Origin: Albifimbria verrucaria
Lineage: Eukaryota; Ascomycota; Sordariomycetes; Hypocreales; Stachybotryaceae
Assembly: GCA_020081605.1 (NCBI GenBank)
Contig: JAHREC010000011.1
Location: 3,782,001-3,846,000 of the forward strand
Direction of reading: 5' to 3'
Length of the DNA: 64,000 bases
In this document: piece by piece, positions 24,901-38,157 of the stretch
Layout: each line of letters opens with the position of its first letter
Numbering within the stretch: the first letter of the stretch is position 1
Translations under genes and position numbers: made by a program
Notes under the pieces: model-generated
Databases searched by the model: none
The model's input: only the letters and a program-made list of their open reading frames with translations
Told to the model about the DNA's origin: nothing

Positions 24901-25445
24901 TTCGGTGACTGCAGCAGCACCGGCACCGTCTCCTTGCCTAACAAACGAATGCCTGCTGCCCGGGGCGGTGGATGAGTTGAATTGTGAACTCAGAGGTCTT
25001 TGGTATCGTGAAAGGAGGTCTCGAAATAGATCGCTGGTTGGGAAGGGTGTGGTACTGTTGGCCCTCGCCCACAATCGATGGAGTAGCCGAGCTCGTGCCT
25101 GGCCGTGAAACTGGCAACGCGTTGGCACCGTAGCCGAGGGTGCGAGCTTGGTGGACAGGAAAGCCCTTATCTTGTGTAGGGGTCGTGTCGTGTATGGCTC
25201 GGATTCAATGGGCTGGCCGAAGACCAAGCCTGTGGCCGCTGCAGCAACTGCAGTACCGGTTCCGACGAGCTGGACGAGCAAGGTCAATGGTGTTACGAAA
25301 CAAGGCGGGGAGGTCAGGATGAAGTAAGAAGTCACAGACCCCATCAGCAGTAGAGAGGGTGGGACGATTATGGCATCGTGGTATGGGGATCAGGGAGGTA
25401 GCTGGGAGGAGGAGCCCGGGGACTTACACTAGGAACGGTCTGCAT
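21927..25445 (-). CDS. Large disordered ascomycete protein with WDDDFEF motif, unknown function
   Basis: I do not recognise this gene. Translated on the minus strand it is a roughly 1,100-residue, Ser/Pro/Asp-rich protein. In order it has a basic Ser-rich N-terminal third (RSFSMTFSSAGNWVSRTSGS), a conserved-looking segment (KTKRLSIQEILGKGWDED), LFDWSEPSVHD, an acidic SEDWDDDFEFG motif, and a helical stretch (IRELSLLVNDLKRLCRHGRD). The C-terminus is helical, then Ser/Pro-rich, ending GRRMQMMTVS at 21927-21929. A plausible start is ATG 25445 (MQTVPS followed by a GTAAGT donor at 25427), but the first exon junction is unresolved. Frame breaks near 23565, 23470 and 23900, and several in 24.2-25.1 kb, are each mended by one base. 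Repaired, it reads as one gene. Acidic WDDDFEF-type motifs occur in cytoskeleton/septation scaffolds, but no homology is claimed. Confidence 0.62.
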
Positions 25446-26023
25446 GCTTGCTGAGGGTTGTTGCACGGGTAGAGGATCTCCTTGGGATTAGCATTCTAGT
25501 CGGATGGGCTATTCGGAGCTGAGGAGATGCATCGTCAATCCGTCGAGCGTGGTGAAGGGACGGGACGGGGTTTGTTGTCCCGGATGTTTGGGCTAAGGAG
25601 GCCGAACGAAACGTGCTGAGGCTGTGTGGAGCAGCAGGAACAGCAGCGGCGGCGACAGCGGTGGTGGGCAGAGCGGAAACTGTAGGCCGCCGCGTTACCA
25701 CGGGAGTCGTGAAGGAGAGAGGAGAAGGGAGCGAGGCAGGCCCGGCTTGGCTTGGGCGTGGGTGTGAGAGAGTGTGTGAGAGAGAGCGAGCGAATGGGTG
25801 GGTGGGATTGGATGCGAGACCCAAAACAGGAGGTTCCTGTGCCTCAAAGGGAGAAGCGAATGCTAAGTGAAGCCCCAAGGAGATTTAGTTAAGGGAAGGT
25901 AGAGAATAAGGGAAGAAGGGAAAAGGGTTGGAGAAGGTTAGAGGAGGAAAATAATAAAACAAAAAAACAACATGCAACCCGAATGATGCACGTCAGGGAG
26001 GGAGTGGTAGAGAGGTGCAGCGC

Positions 26024-26069
26024 AGTGCTAATGCCAGTGCTAATGCCAGTGTCAGTGCCAGTGCCAGTG
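26024..26069 (+). repeat. Tandem AGTGCTAATGCC / AGTGCC repeat
   Basis: Two perfect 12-bp units, then a diverged 12-bp unit (AGTGTCAGTGCC), then an AGTGCC half-unit. The array reads as slippage of an AGTGYC-type core. Non-coding. Confidence 0.85.
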
Positions 26070-27420
26070 ACACGCCGGACGCATACATGCACAGCACAGG
26101 TATCGAACGCACAGTGAGGGCAAGTCTGCGTCGTCCTTGTCTGGTCTGGAGATTGCAAACTGAGATTCTTGAGCGAAGGACTTCAGATCGTCCCCACAGC
26201 GCAGGGCAGCGCAGGGAAGCGACAGGAGGGATGCGCTGATGACCACATACCTAATCCGATGCACCATGCGCCTGTGCTGTAGGTACACTACATTGCCATG
26301 CCTTGCCTTGCTTCAAGGCGCTACCTGCTGTATGCACCCTGAACCCGACGTGCCTCCCCGCCTGTAAGAATCCCCGAGCCCACTGCCAGGAGGGACCGCA
26401 GCCTGTACAGTACAGCGCTTCCAGCAAGGGCAGGGTTGGGAGGCATAATTTAGTGGGCGGGGCCGCTGTACGTTGCCTTTAGCTTAGTGCGTCTGCCTGT
26501 GGGCCTGGGCCTTGCAGCAGGCGCAAAACATCCCGCCCATCTTTCCATCCGTCCATCCACTCATTCCCATCCCTCCCTCGCGCCCTCTCCAGCTTTGGCA
26601 CAAGACAACAGCCCCCAAACCCCAAGCATGCGCCTCAGACTGACCTCGACCAGGGCCATGCGATTGGATCGGACACGGCCGGCCAGTCCGCTGCCGCCCA
26701 CAGCTCCAATCTGACTTTGCTTTGATTGCCTATAGCGTGTCGCAATTCATGTCTCGCCTTGGGCTCTACAATAGGTTCGTTCGGCCGTCCAAGTCTCTTT
26801 TTTTCTCTCTCTTTTAATGTCCTCTTCAAAGCGGAGAGGGCCGTCCGGCACCTTACGTAGTAGCTTCAATGCTCCAAAATCAAACTACGGAACAGCTATT
26901 ACCAAGGTAGACCCAACCGAGCGGGCAGCCCGGAGACTGCCAATCCACGAGGCTCCACACCGAAGCCTCAGATTGTGGGCATGGCACGCAAACGAGACGA
27001 CGTCGGAAATCAGGCTCTCACAGGTTATGATCCAAGCTTGGCGCGTGTGGGTAACCGAGAGCCACCTATCATCTGTCGAGTCCTGTGTAGCTTGCTCGGT
27101 TGGTGGACTCGGAGAGCTGTCCCCCTGGCGCGAAGCGTTTCCTCACGACTTAACCATGCGGGACAACTTGACCAGGGGTTCCTGCGGGTTTCTGGTCTGT
27201 CCTCGCCCGGGGATCCGCTGCCTGCCTTTGAAAACACGGCAAGGATGCCTGTATCACGACTGCTATTACGGAGCACAAGCTGCATTTCGCCCAGTTTCCG
27301 TACCTATAGCAATAACAGATATGCTCTGGGTCCAGGGGAGCGCGGGTCAAAGAAGAAATATACCGGATTGCCGCCTGTCTGATTCTTTCTTGTTTGGAGT
27401 AGCTGTGGTACATCCTTGTT

Positions 27421-27434
27421 GCTGCTGCTGCTGC
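27421..27434 (+). repeat. (GCT)n short microsatellite
   Basis: Four GCT units plus GC in non-coding sequence. Confidence 0.8.
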
Positions 27435-30400
27435 ATTATTGCCTTGGAAGCTTGTTTCCTGCTCTTCTTACAGCACGTGTGTATCATATTACTTAGGTCG
27501 TGCTGTGCCGTGCTGATGCCGTTGTCCTTGAACAGCCGTGTTACTGCAGCCCCATCACGAGCCAAGGTAAACCCACCTCTCCTCCTCAATCTCCATGCTC
27601 CTACTACATACATACATGCGTGCCGTGTCTGTGCCCAATTTGAGTGATCTTTGTCATTTCGCGATTCTCCGCTATGCCCAAGCCTTCGCCTCAAGCTATC
27701 CAGGAACAGCTGCAATAATCAGGAGCGATGGACGAGGGTCGCTGCACTCGAAATTAAATCACCGAAACGTGGCACCGCCATTGAAGGCTCGCTGCTGGGT
27801 CGCAAAAGCAAGGGGCTCAATATTCTCACCGGGGTACAATACAGCTTTTGTTTTTATTCTTTTTCCCATGGATTCCTGCACATCTTTGCCCAAAAGGATA
27901 TGCAGCTTCAACAACTAGTCTCTTCTAAGCTCCAGCACGACCCTTCTGGCCATGGAGATGTGATTGACCCGCAGAGCTCCGAGCCGTACACAACATAACA
28001 GCCTTATGTTCAATTTCCAATGCACTTACTACATGTTCACATCTTGCACTTTGTTACGTGGCACAACTTGTCCAGATTTGTGAAACATGCCTCCGCCTCG
28101 ACTCGCTGCCGTTCGTCACCAGAAGCCATCTACGGATGTCGTTCTTGTGTGATTTGGCTCCGGGTAGCACTTCCACAACCGCTTTTTGTCATGCACCGAA
28201 CCGTTCAAGAACAACATGACATGCTCGCAAGCCGCACTTAACAACTAACCATCCGCTGTCACCCGCCATGTGCGGCAAGAAGCACGGGCAAAGCCTGGAC
28301 CGCGACTTGAAAAAGCAAACAGGTAAGCAAGCAGGCAAAGCTGCACAACAGCTGCGACATGGCGTCTTCATTCGACCACGGTAATCGGGCTTGGCCCTTG
28401 GTGACGATGCCATATATTCATTGGCGCAAGGTCTCAGGCGCATGCAGGTAAAATATCATACGCGCACAATTCATGTAAGATGTTCAGCCCTGCCACTGTT
28501 CGGTCCAATGTCATATCTTACCAAAACTCGCACCACACACCCCGGGGAACAGTACCTAGAAAGGCTCGTTGTTTCAAGAAGCCGGGGTTCTCGGACTACG
28601 GAACGCAACATGTCCCTTTGTTTAGTCAAGACGGATTACTGCGGGTATCACAGCCTCTTGCTACTCTCCGAAAGGATCAACAGCAAACCTCGACCAGGTT
28701 GATTTTCGCCCAGTTTAGGGACCCTGTTTCTTTGGAGGGCATTCTGGGAACAGCGTTAGGGGTGCAAGCCGTGGCGTTTGACATTTCCTTTAGCCGAATT
28801 GAGGAATGCCTGATTCGAGAAATACGAGGCTTGAAAATCTGTAAACCAACAAATGGACATGCGGTATGCACAAACAAGACCAGCCCAAGCGCGCTCGCAC
28901 CAACGCAGGTCTAGCCTGTTGTCTCCACAGGCACCCGTGAGCTTGGTAGAATACAGCTCAGTTTCTCGGCGCACGCAGAGCCTTCGCCGGAGTCGCTCAC
29001 AGTGCCAGGCTAGTGAAAGACAGACCATTATCCTGATCTGCCGCTTCCAAGGCAGAAAAGGTCAAGATCTGACATGCGAGCAAGCCAAGGGTGGGGTCAA
29101 TTCATGTCCTAGATGGACATGTGGGCTATGGTTCGGGCGGGCACCATTCATACCACGGCGGAGCATATCGTTCGTAGCTTGGCTGTCAGAAGAGCCGCCA
29201 ACAATGGTCCGCAGCCCGTTTGTCGAATTTCTGGAAGCGAACGGGGCCGGCCTGCCTGCCTGGTTTTCCAAGATTCTCTCTGCGAATGAACCAGGCACAT
29301 CTTTCTGCGGGGCATGCATATCATCCATTGCTTTGGGACGGTGTGCCCAGCCTGAAACAGAACGGTCGGATTGGCTCACAGTGCTTGATAATTGCCCAGT
29401 ATTGTCTGGTTCGGGAGATGCTGGTGTACGAAGCTGGGCCACATGGCTTCACCCACGACGCATGCATGGGATCTGAATAATGGGTCTCGTTTCCCCAAGA
29501 CTGGGAAACGGGAAACTTGAGTGTCGTCAGGAAATCCGGATCACGCAATGTTGAACACGCTAGCATGAAGCTGCATACCAACGAATCATCACTCGCTATC
29601 TCGACCCGAGAAAACAACAAGCATGTAATATCGACCGCAGAATGCATTGTGGCTGATGCAATGCCGAGCTTCGTCGCATGGACTCGCGCTGAAAGTTGTG
29701 GTCACCAGATAGACTAGGGTGTTGACTATGGGAACCTTGCCCAAGTGTTAGACATGTCGCTTGACCGAGCTTGGCCTGTTGGTGATATGCCTTGACACCT
29801 CCGCCAATCGCATCCTCGGTAAGCGTGATTGCAGAAAAGGCCTCAACATGGTATCTTCTTACCAAGAGTAATTCCGGGACTTTTTACAGAGTAAGTCGGA
29901 ATCTACGGCGGAGGGTATCAGGGCGAGGGCCAACAACGCACGGCTGTCGGACTTTAGTGTCTTCACCGGTCGACGTAAGCAGTATGTAATAATGCGTGGG
30001 ATTCAGCCCACATAGCCCGGTTCCCGGAGCAGCATCACCCATTCTAGCATGTGCTGCATTCGAAACCCAGCTGGCGAGCCCAGACCTTGATTGGGTGCTA
30101 TTGGAGCTGGATCACCGCCCAAACCTGATATTCCTACGTTGATCGTCAACCTGTGGCGAGGGGCTGAGAAGATAGCCTGGCACGTTGCAGTCGAGCCAAC
30201 ACAACATCGCTGAGGTATCCTTGTTTTGTTTCAAATCCTGTGTCCAGCTTGCGGTAAGGGTAGGTTACAGCACCTTGCTCCCAAGCTTCCTGTTTAGATG
30301 GAGGCGAGACAAGGGCGAGGTCCGCAGGATGCTATTTGGGGTTCTCCGCACATTACTATACCTCGCGCCTTGGGTATCGTTTAGGCCATGTATGGGCGCA

Positions 30401-31473
30401 AATCACTCAGTTGGAATCGTGGTTCTGCAGCCGGGATCGTCTCGGGAGGATCGCAGTACGCAAGACAGATCTAATGGCAGTTTTGGGCATACCATTGGGC
30501 AACAGGCGAGAGCCCTTGTCAAGTGAGGTCTGCTGGGCGCGCGCTAACACGCGACGCGCTTGATACGCGTTCTAAATTAGGATTGCGGCTCCTCATTGGT
30601 TGCCATGCTAGTTTCGTTTACTATTCGTACCCGAGTCAACATTGGGCAAACAAACAACACTCGAACCATTGGGTTCTGGACTCTGAAATTCAATCATGCG
30701 ATTTGTTGCTCGAGCCGCTAGGAAACTCTGGATACCCCTGGTTGAGTTTATTCGGCAAGCTCATTTCCCGGCATAGTGCTTTGGAGAGCAGTATGGGTAC
30801 AAGCTAATATCTCGTCTCCATGGACTAACGTTAGACCAATTCAAAAGACGTTGGTTCATATTGGGGGTCAAGAACGTGGCTGCACAACGCTAGCATCTTC
30901 CGGTACAGCTGATCACAAATTGTGAGTCTGATCGCTGCCCGGATGGCGGTGCCGGGAGATGGAGTATATGTGTGTACTGGAGAAACGGTGATGCTTAATC
31001 TTTCCAGGCTTCGAATGACGGGCCCGTTGAGTTTTGAGTCCATATGTATCTAGCGACCCGATCACAATAACCGTATCAGGTCAACATGGCTTCGTCACCC
31101 ACGGATGGCAGGTCTTTGTAGGGAAATGTAGATTCGCTATTAACTGATTACATCCGGCACAATATTCTGTGATCTCGACCGTAATTTTACAATTGTATTA
31201 TCTTAACAACCAACGGTAGTATCCATACGTCGTGGGGCCTACCCTGAGGTGTTGCTCCTATCACTTATCGATAAGCGCCGCTTGGTGGATGCAGGCGGAA
31301 AATCCCACCGCTCCGAATCTACCGCGGGGCACTTATTCGAAACTCCAATTGTGAAGGCAGTTTAAGATAGAAAAGCCGTTTGGTGATAGCATCGTGCCCT
31401 TTGATAGTGGGCCTACCAAATCGACAAGAACCTATCTAACCAGGTTGACAAGGTTCTGTGCCAAGTCTCAACC

Positions 31474-33833
31474 ATGGACGCCGATATCAGAGCTGTGCTT
31501 CCCAACATCGACCCTGTGGTGTCTGAGTACTCTGCAGGGTACTTGACCCACGCTTCTATGACTTGGTCTGATGAAGAGGAGACCTCTGGTACCTCACCTC
31601 TAGCTGAGGCAGCTGAGACTATCACTGAACTGCTGCTGTCTGCTTCCGGCGAGAACAGCCCTAAATTGGAGGAGAAGATCAAGCAGTTGGTGGCAAAATG
31701 GGTAGATCGGTACACCGAAGCCAACGATGGTGAGAGGAGAGGTCCATCCACCGTCAGGAGACTGGACCAAACTATCCAAGTCAGCGCTCAGCGTAACATG
31801 TCTTCCACCCTGGCTGTCGCTACTGGCGGTGTGGACTTGGAATCCGCCAATGCCAGAAAGGTCGAATCCAAGGTTGACCGGAAGAAGCTCGAGAAGGCCG
31901 AACGAAAGATTGCGGCCAAGCAGCAGAAGAAGACCTACAAGACTGTGGAGTATGAGGCCTCGAAGCTTCTCAACCAGCCCGAGTCCACACAGTCATACGA
32001 AGACTTCTACATGGCCGTCAACCCTCTCCAGCTTGGTTCCTCTGGAGCCAACAAGACCAAGGATATCAAACTCGACGGCATCGATGTTTCTATTGGTGGC
32101 AACCGTATCCTGACAGACACATCTCTCACTCTTGCGTACGGTCATCGCTATGGTTTGGTTGGTCACAACGGTGTTGGTAAATCTACGGTCCTCCGAGCAC
32201 TGTCAAGGCGAGAAGTGGCCATCCCTACCCATATCTCGATTCTGCACGTCGAGCAAGAGGCAAGTTACTCCGTATCCTGCGCTTGAATAACTTTACTAAC
32301 CAATACCAGATTATCGGAGACGATACTCCTGCTTTGCAAGCTGTGCTCGACGCCGATGTCTGGCGCAAGGTTCTGCTGAAGGAGCAAGATGTAAGAGATC
32401 ACAAGTTATGCCATTGTTTATACACCACAGGGACACTAACAAATTACAGCAAATCACCACTCGCTTGGCTGAACTTGAAAAGCAACGGTCGTCCCTGGCC
32501 GATACTTCTGCGGATGCAGCTAGGCTTGACAAGGAGAGGGAAGAGCAGGACGGAAAGCTGGGCGACATCCAGGCCAAACTTGCAGAGATGGAATCAGACA
32601 AAGCAGAGTCGCGTGCCGCCAGTATTCTGGCCGGTCTCGGTTTCTCCACCGAAAGACAACAGTATGCCACCAAGACCTTCTCTGGAGGTTGGAGAATGCG
32701 ACTTGCCCTTGCACGTGCTCTCTTCTGCGAGCCTGACCTGCTGTTGCTCGATGAACCGTCGAACATGTTGGACGTCCCCTCCATTACCTTCCTTTCTCAG
32801 TACCTTCAAGGATATCCTAGCACGGTTCTGGTCGTCTCTCACGACCGAGCTTTCTTGAACGAAGTTGCCACTGATATCATCCACCAGCACTCTCAGCGAC
32901 TCGACTACTACCGTGGAGCCAACTTCGATTCGTTCTACGCTACCCGCGAAGAGCGAAAGAAGATTGCCAAGAAGGAGTATGAAAACCAAATGGCCCAGAG
33001 AGCCCATCTACAGGCCTTCATCGATAAGTTCCGATACAACGCTGCCAAGTCATCGGAAGCACAGTCACGAATCAAAAAGCTGGAGAAGATGCCTATCCTG
33101 GAACCGCCAGAGTCCGAGTACAATGTCAAATTCAGATTCCCAGACGTGGAGAAGCTGTCACCGCCGATTATCCAGATGTCAGAAGTTGCATTTGGTTATG
33201 CCAAGGACAAGCCTCTGCTGAAGGATGTGGACCTGGATGTACAGATGGACTCTCGTATTGGTATTGTCGGACCGAACGGTGCGGGTAAAACAACTGTTCT
33301 CAAGCTCCTGATCGGAAAGCTGGAGGCATCGTCAGGTATAATCACGGCCAACCCCGACTGAGGATCGGTTTCTTTGCACAGCATCACGTGGATGCCCTGG
33401 ACCTGGACGCCAGTGCTGTCAGCTTCATGGCGAAGAACTACCCTGGCCGGACAGACGAAGAGTACCGCAGACAGCTGGGTGCGTTTGGTATCACGGGTAC
33501 AACAGGTCTGCAGAAGATTGGTTTGCTGTCTGGTGGTCAGAAGTCGCGTGTTGCCTTTGCCTGTCTCGCCCTGACGAACCCGCACATCCTGGTTCTTGAC
33601 GAGCCTTCTAACCATCTTGATATCGAGGCCATGGATGCGCTGGCGGAGGCGCTGAACGAGTTCCAGGGTGGTGTGCTCATGGTTTCTCACGACGTGACAA
33701 TGCTGCAGACTGTCTGCACATCGTTGTGGGTGTGCGACGGCGGCACCGTCGAGAAGTTCCTGGCGACGTGCAGCAGTACAAGAAGAGAATCGCGGCCCAG
33801 GCCGATGCTGCTGGTGTTGTCAAGGCACATTAA
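31474..33833 (+). CDS. GCN20: GCN20-type ABC-F ATPase (translation/eIF2-kinase signalling)
   Basis: A soluble twin-ABC ATPase of the ABC-F class. In yeast Gcn20 binds Gcn1 and ribosomes and promotes Gcn2 activation during amino-acid starvation. The N-terminal 190 residues, with IRAVLPNIDPVVSEYSAGYL at the start, match the Gcn20/ABCF3 extension, not Arb1 or New1. ABC1 has Walker A GHNGVGKST, signature FSGGWRMRLALARAL and Walker B LLLLDEPSN. ABC2 has GPNGAGKTT, LSGGQKSRVAFA and ILVLDEPSNHLD. Introns are 32260-32309 (an unusual GC donor) and 32391-32449; exon lengths of 786 and 81 bp keep frame. Two one-base losses are inferred: the C run at 33352-33355 before RIGFFAQHHVD, and near 33759 before GDVQQYKKRI. 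The TAA is at 33831-33833. About 750 residues. Confidence 0.93.
32260..32309 (+). other. GC-AG intron in GCN20
   Basis: The exon ends ..GAG at 32259, the intron begins GCAAGT and ends CCAG at 32309, and the exon resumes ATT ATC GGA. This joins HVEQE to IIGDDTPALQ, as expected in the family. A CTTTACTAAC branch site lies about 10 bases before the acceptor. No GT donor nearby preserves the frame. AG|GCAAGT is the usual context for the rare GC donor class. Confidence 0.85.
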
Positions 33834-34852
33834 TCACGGCGTGGTTGTCTTTGAAAATAAATAGGTACCCTAGACATGAATCAAGCCATTATATTTGCCG
33901 TTTACTATTTGAGATTGATGAGACAGGGGTGGGGAGAGCCGATGGAACTACCGGAGGATCCTGTGGTTGATATTCTTTGGCTCACGACTATCTTTTTACG
34001 GTATGTGAGCGTATTTGATAAAGGAGAGCAGATTGACATTGGCCTGAAAAATATGGCACATGTCGAAGTAATGTGGTGTATTCAAAATCATGATCTTGGA
34101 GTTCAGGGAACTGTTGGGCGATTATCGTCTGATGCTCATCAATTTGATAGAGGTCGGCAGTACCATGGATGTCTCCCATTAGCCTCGGGTGTCTTGGACC
34201 GTACCAGTAACTCACCGTCTGTTAGCGCCAGGAGACCTACCTAGGGAGCGACTGTGAACCAAGCATGATCTCGAGACATTGCTAGAGTAAGCTGTCCGGT
34301 CTCGGTTAGGCAGCAAGTACGGCTTTTGCAATTGGTGATCATGAGCCTGGGCTTGCACGGAAAATAAAAATAAAGACGATATTTGGCCACCAATTGAAGG
34401 ATTCTTTGTTCTTAAAACGCTGCCTAGACACTCGTACAGTGCTGTATGTAGGTACATGCGAATGTGGCCGGTGACCTGCAATCTCAGTTGGGCCACGTCC
34501 AAGTGGTGGGGTACGAATCGGGTGCAGCGAGCACCAACCAGCAGGCCCAGCAGGCCCAGCAGTTCCCTTTCACGGGTGCCTTGCGTTCGCGCCTTGCCGG
34601 ATTGGGCCGGATGCACGGTTCAGCGTAAACAACCGAGAGTGGCCCCGCTGCCTCCTTCCCTGGAGGTCTGCCGGGGTCCTGCTGTCGTGGCGGTGAATAA
34701 TTTCCAGCAACTCCAACAAAAATCAACACCTGCTACTCACTCCTGCATCCACATCCTCTCCCAGCTTGTAGCCAGCTCTCAAGCACTCCGACTTCCGCCG
34801 CCTGCATCGTCTACTACCTACCGTTCCCCGACAAAGCTCTTCACCACTCAAG
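33834..34852. other. Intergenic region upstream of beta-tubulin
   Basis: No gene supported. It contains a short tandem of GCAGGCCCA units (34541-34562). A CT-rich stretch at about 34720-34850, directly before the ATG at 34853, looks like the tubulin 5' leader. Confidence 0.55.
34541..34562 (+). repeat. GCAGGCCCA tandem repeat
   Basis: Two full 9-bp units plus a partial third, about 0.3 kb before the beta-tubulin start. Non-coding. Confidence 0.75.
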
Positions 34853-36559
<1,707 letters not shown>

Positions 36560-36987
36560 GTCTCGTCTTAGCACGTGTACCTGAGCTGGTAGAAGTCACG
36601 GGCAAAGCTGTAATAGCGTAGTAAGCCTGACCAAGTTCAATTCGGCGAGCCTGAAGTAATTAAGTATGAAAACATTCTAGATATCCTCGTGTGGTAGTAC
36701 AATTGATAATACCATTGCGTCAAACATAAGCTCTTGACATGTTGATTGTGTGCCTATCGTAAAGGGACTGTTGTATTCTGCCAACTACGGTAATAACCAA
36801 TTACCTGGCTTATCATGTGTAGGTACACTCTGTGCCGGGAACGCAGTACCTGGATTGGCAACGACAAGGGTCCTGGGAGCAACCACGTGACCAAATGACT
36901 AAGCAAAAAGTTCCTGCTTGTGGTATGATGAACGTGAGCTCCCCAGACACCTTTGGACTTGCGCAAGCAGGCATCACGGTGTTCGCA
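36560..36987. other. Short intergenic region between beta-tubulin and uL6m
   Basis: Tandem orientation. It holds the tubulin 3' UTR and the uL6m promoter. No specific element recognised. Confidence 0.5.
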
Positions 36988-37949
36988 ATGGTCACCAGGA
37001 TCGCTCCCAGCTGGAGCAAGGCATTGGGCCATGCGGCGTCATCGTCGCCAGCCGTGACGCTCCGGGATTTCTCGTCCCGGCGTGGCAGTCATCCTCCCGG
37101 CAACGACAGTTTTCCACGACGAGCGAGCGACAGTCAAGCTGGGCCGCATCCCCATCTCAATCCCCGGGCGTTGAGCTGCAGGTTGGCGAGCCTACGACGA
37201 AGAGGAACATGACCTCGTACAAGCCGACGATTCAAAGAACTATTACCGTTAAGGGCCGCGTGGTACGTTTGCGTCTTGGGCTGTTGGGCGATTCCTGCCC
37301 TCGTAGGATCGGACGGCAGCCTTTTTTCTTGTTCGAGTCTTCTATTGGTAAAGGGCACTAGCAGCTAACAGAGTGCGGTGTGTAGGCACGTTGGACCTTG
37401 AAGTCCCCGAGTTTGTCACGGTTAACCAGGACTTGGAGAACAAGACTGTTTCTCTTGGCGTCGAGGATGCCAACATTGCTCGTCAAAAGGAGATGTGGGG
37501 TACGTTTAATCTTTCTGGCTTTTGTCAATTGACTGGCAATCAAGTCTGTGCTTGGTAGATTTACTCACTGACGCGAGCGACAGGCACATCGTGGTCCTAC
37601 CTCAACAACTACGTGATGGGCGTCTCGGAGGGCCACACGGCCATCCTGCGTCTCGTCGGAGTCGGTTACCGAGCGACGGTCGAGAAGCGCCCGGGCAAGG
37701 AGCAGTTCCGCGGCCAGGACTTTTGTGCCTGAAGCTGGGCTTCACGCACCCGGTCGAGGAGCCCATCCCCGAGGGCGTCAAGGTCACCGCCCCGTCGCCC
37801 ACGCGTATCCTCATCGAGGGCAACAACCGCGAAGTCATCATGTCCTTCGCCGGACGCGTGCGCCTCTGGAGGCCCCTGAGCCGTACAAGGGCAAGGGCGT
37901 CTTCATCAACGACCAGACCATCAAGCTGAAGCAGAAGAAGATCAAATAG
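36988..37949 (+). CDS. MRPL6: Mitochondrial large-subunit ribosomal protein uL6m (MRPL6)
   Basis: Component of the mitochondrial 54S ribosomal subunit, related to bacterial L6. The diagnostic C-terminal half is present: WGTSWSYLNNYVMGVSEGH, LVGVGYRATVE, KLGFTHPVEEPIP, PSPTRILIEGNNREVI and a terminal KGVFINDQTIKLKQKKIK. The N-terminus is Arg/Ser-rich with RQFSTTS, fitting a mitochondrial presequence. The start at 36988 (MVTRIAPSWSKALGHAAS) is the best ATG but depends on a frame repair near 37085. Introns lie at about 37265-37386 and 37500-37583. Further one-base losses are inferred near 37135, 37165, 37258, 37727 and 37874. Bacterial-like features, not cytosolic L9, decide the assignment. Confidence 0.88.
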
Positions 37950-38157
37950 AGTGGAGGACGGTGGATACGGGGCGTGGCGGCGGTGGTGGTGGTGTCACTA
38001 TGGCTCTGGTGCTGCTGATGTGTACTCTAGTGTTACTCTGGGACGGGAGGGACCAGACTTTGTACTATTTGTGTGCGATATACATATACATGAATACTTT
38101 TTTCATCTCTTGTCTATGTGTGCAGATTTACTATTTTGACATGATACCATGAAACCG

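Larger units (their letters stand above)
25446..31473. other. 6-kb gene-poor region
   Basis: The left part (25.45-26.0 kb) is the probable promoter and leader of the minus-strand gene: it is purine-rich on plus, hence pyrimidine-rich on minus. A short tandem repeat lies at 26024-26069 and a GCT repeat at 27421-27434. Longer open frames (26817-27647 and 28853-29476, both +) have no motif, biased low-complexity content and stop-rich alternatives, and were not called. A short stretch at 27674-27995 reads like a small basic protein after one base repair but is too weak to annotate. No transposase, reverse transcriptase, tRNA or rRNA was seen. Confidence 0.5.

Noticed and set aside
21927..25445. 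Assignment of the minus-strand disordered protein to the septation regulator Byr4
   Set aside because: The WDDDFEF motif suggested it, but the N-terminus and overall order do not match what I recall of fungal Byr4.
26817..27647. 276-aa plus-strand open frame
   Set aside because: Low-complexity Cys and Leu runs from the GCT repeat, no motif, no introns with proper sites, and lies in a gene-poor stretch.
27674..27995. Possible small basic protein (MPKPSPQAIQEQLQ, then KSPKRGTAIEGSLLGRKSKG after one base repair)
   Set aside because: Needs an assumed indel and an unproven intron, with no family recognised; noted only as a place to look with RNA-seq.
28853..29476. 207-aa plus-strand open frame
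   Set aside because: No recognisable domain or start context; the opposite strand is equally open, as expected by chance in GC-balanced DNA.
30655..30715. tRNA-Gln-like string (CTGGACTCTGAA)
   Set aside because: Only an anticodon-arm-like match; no D-arm, T-arm or acceptor pairing could be formed.
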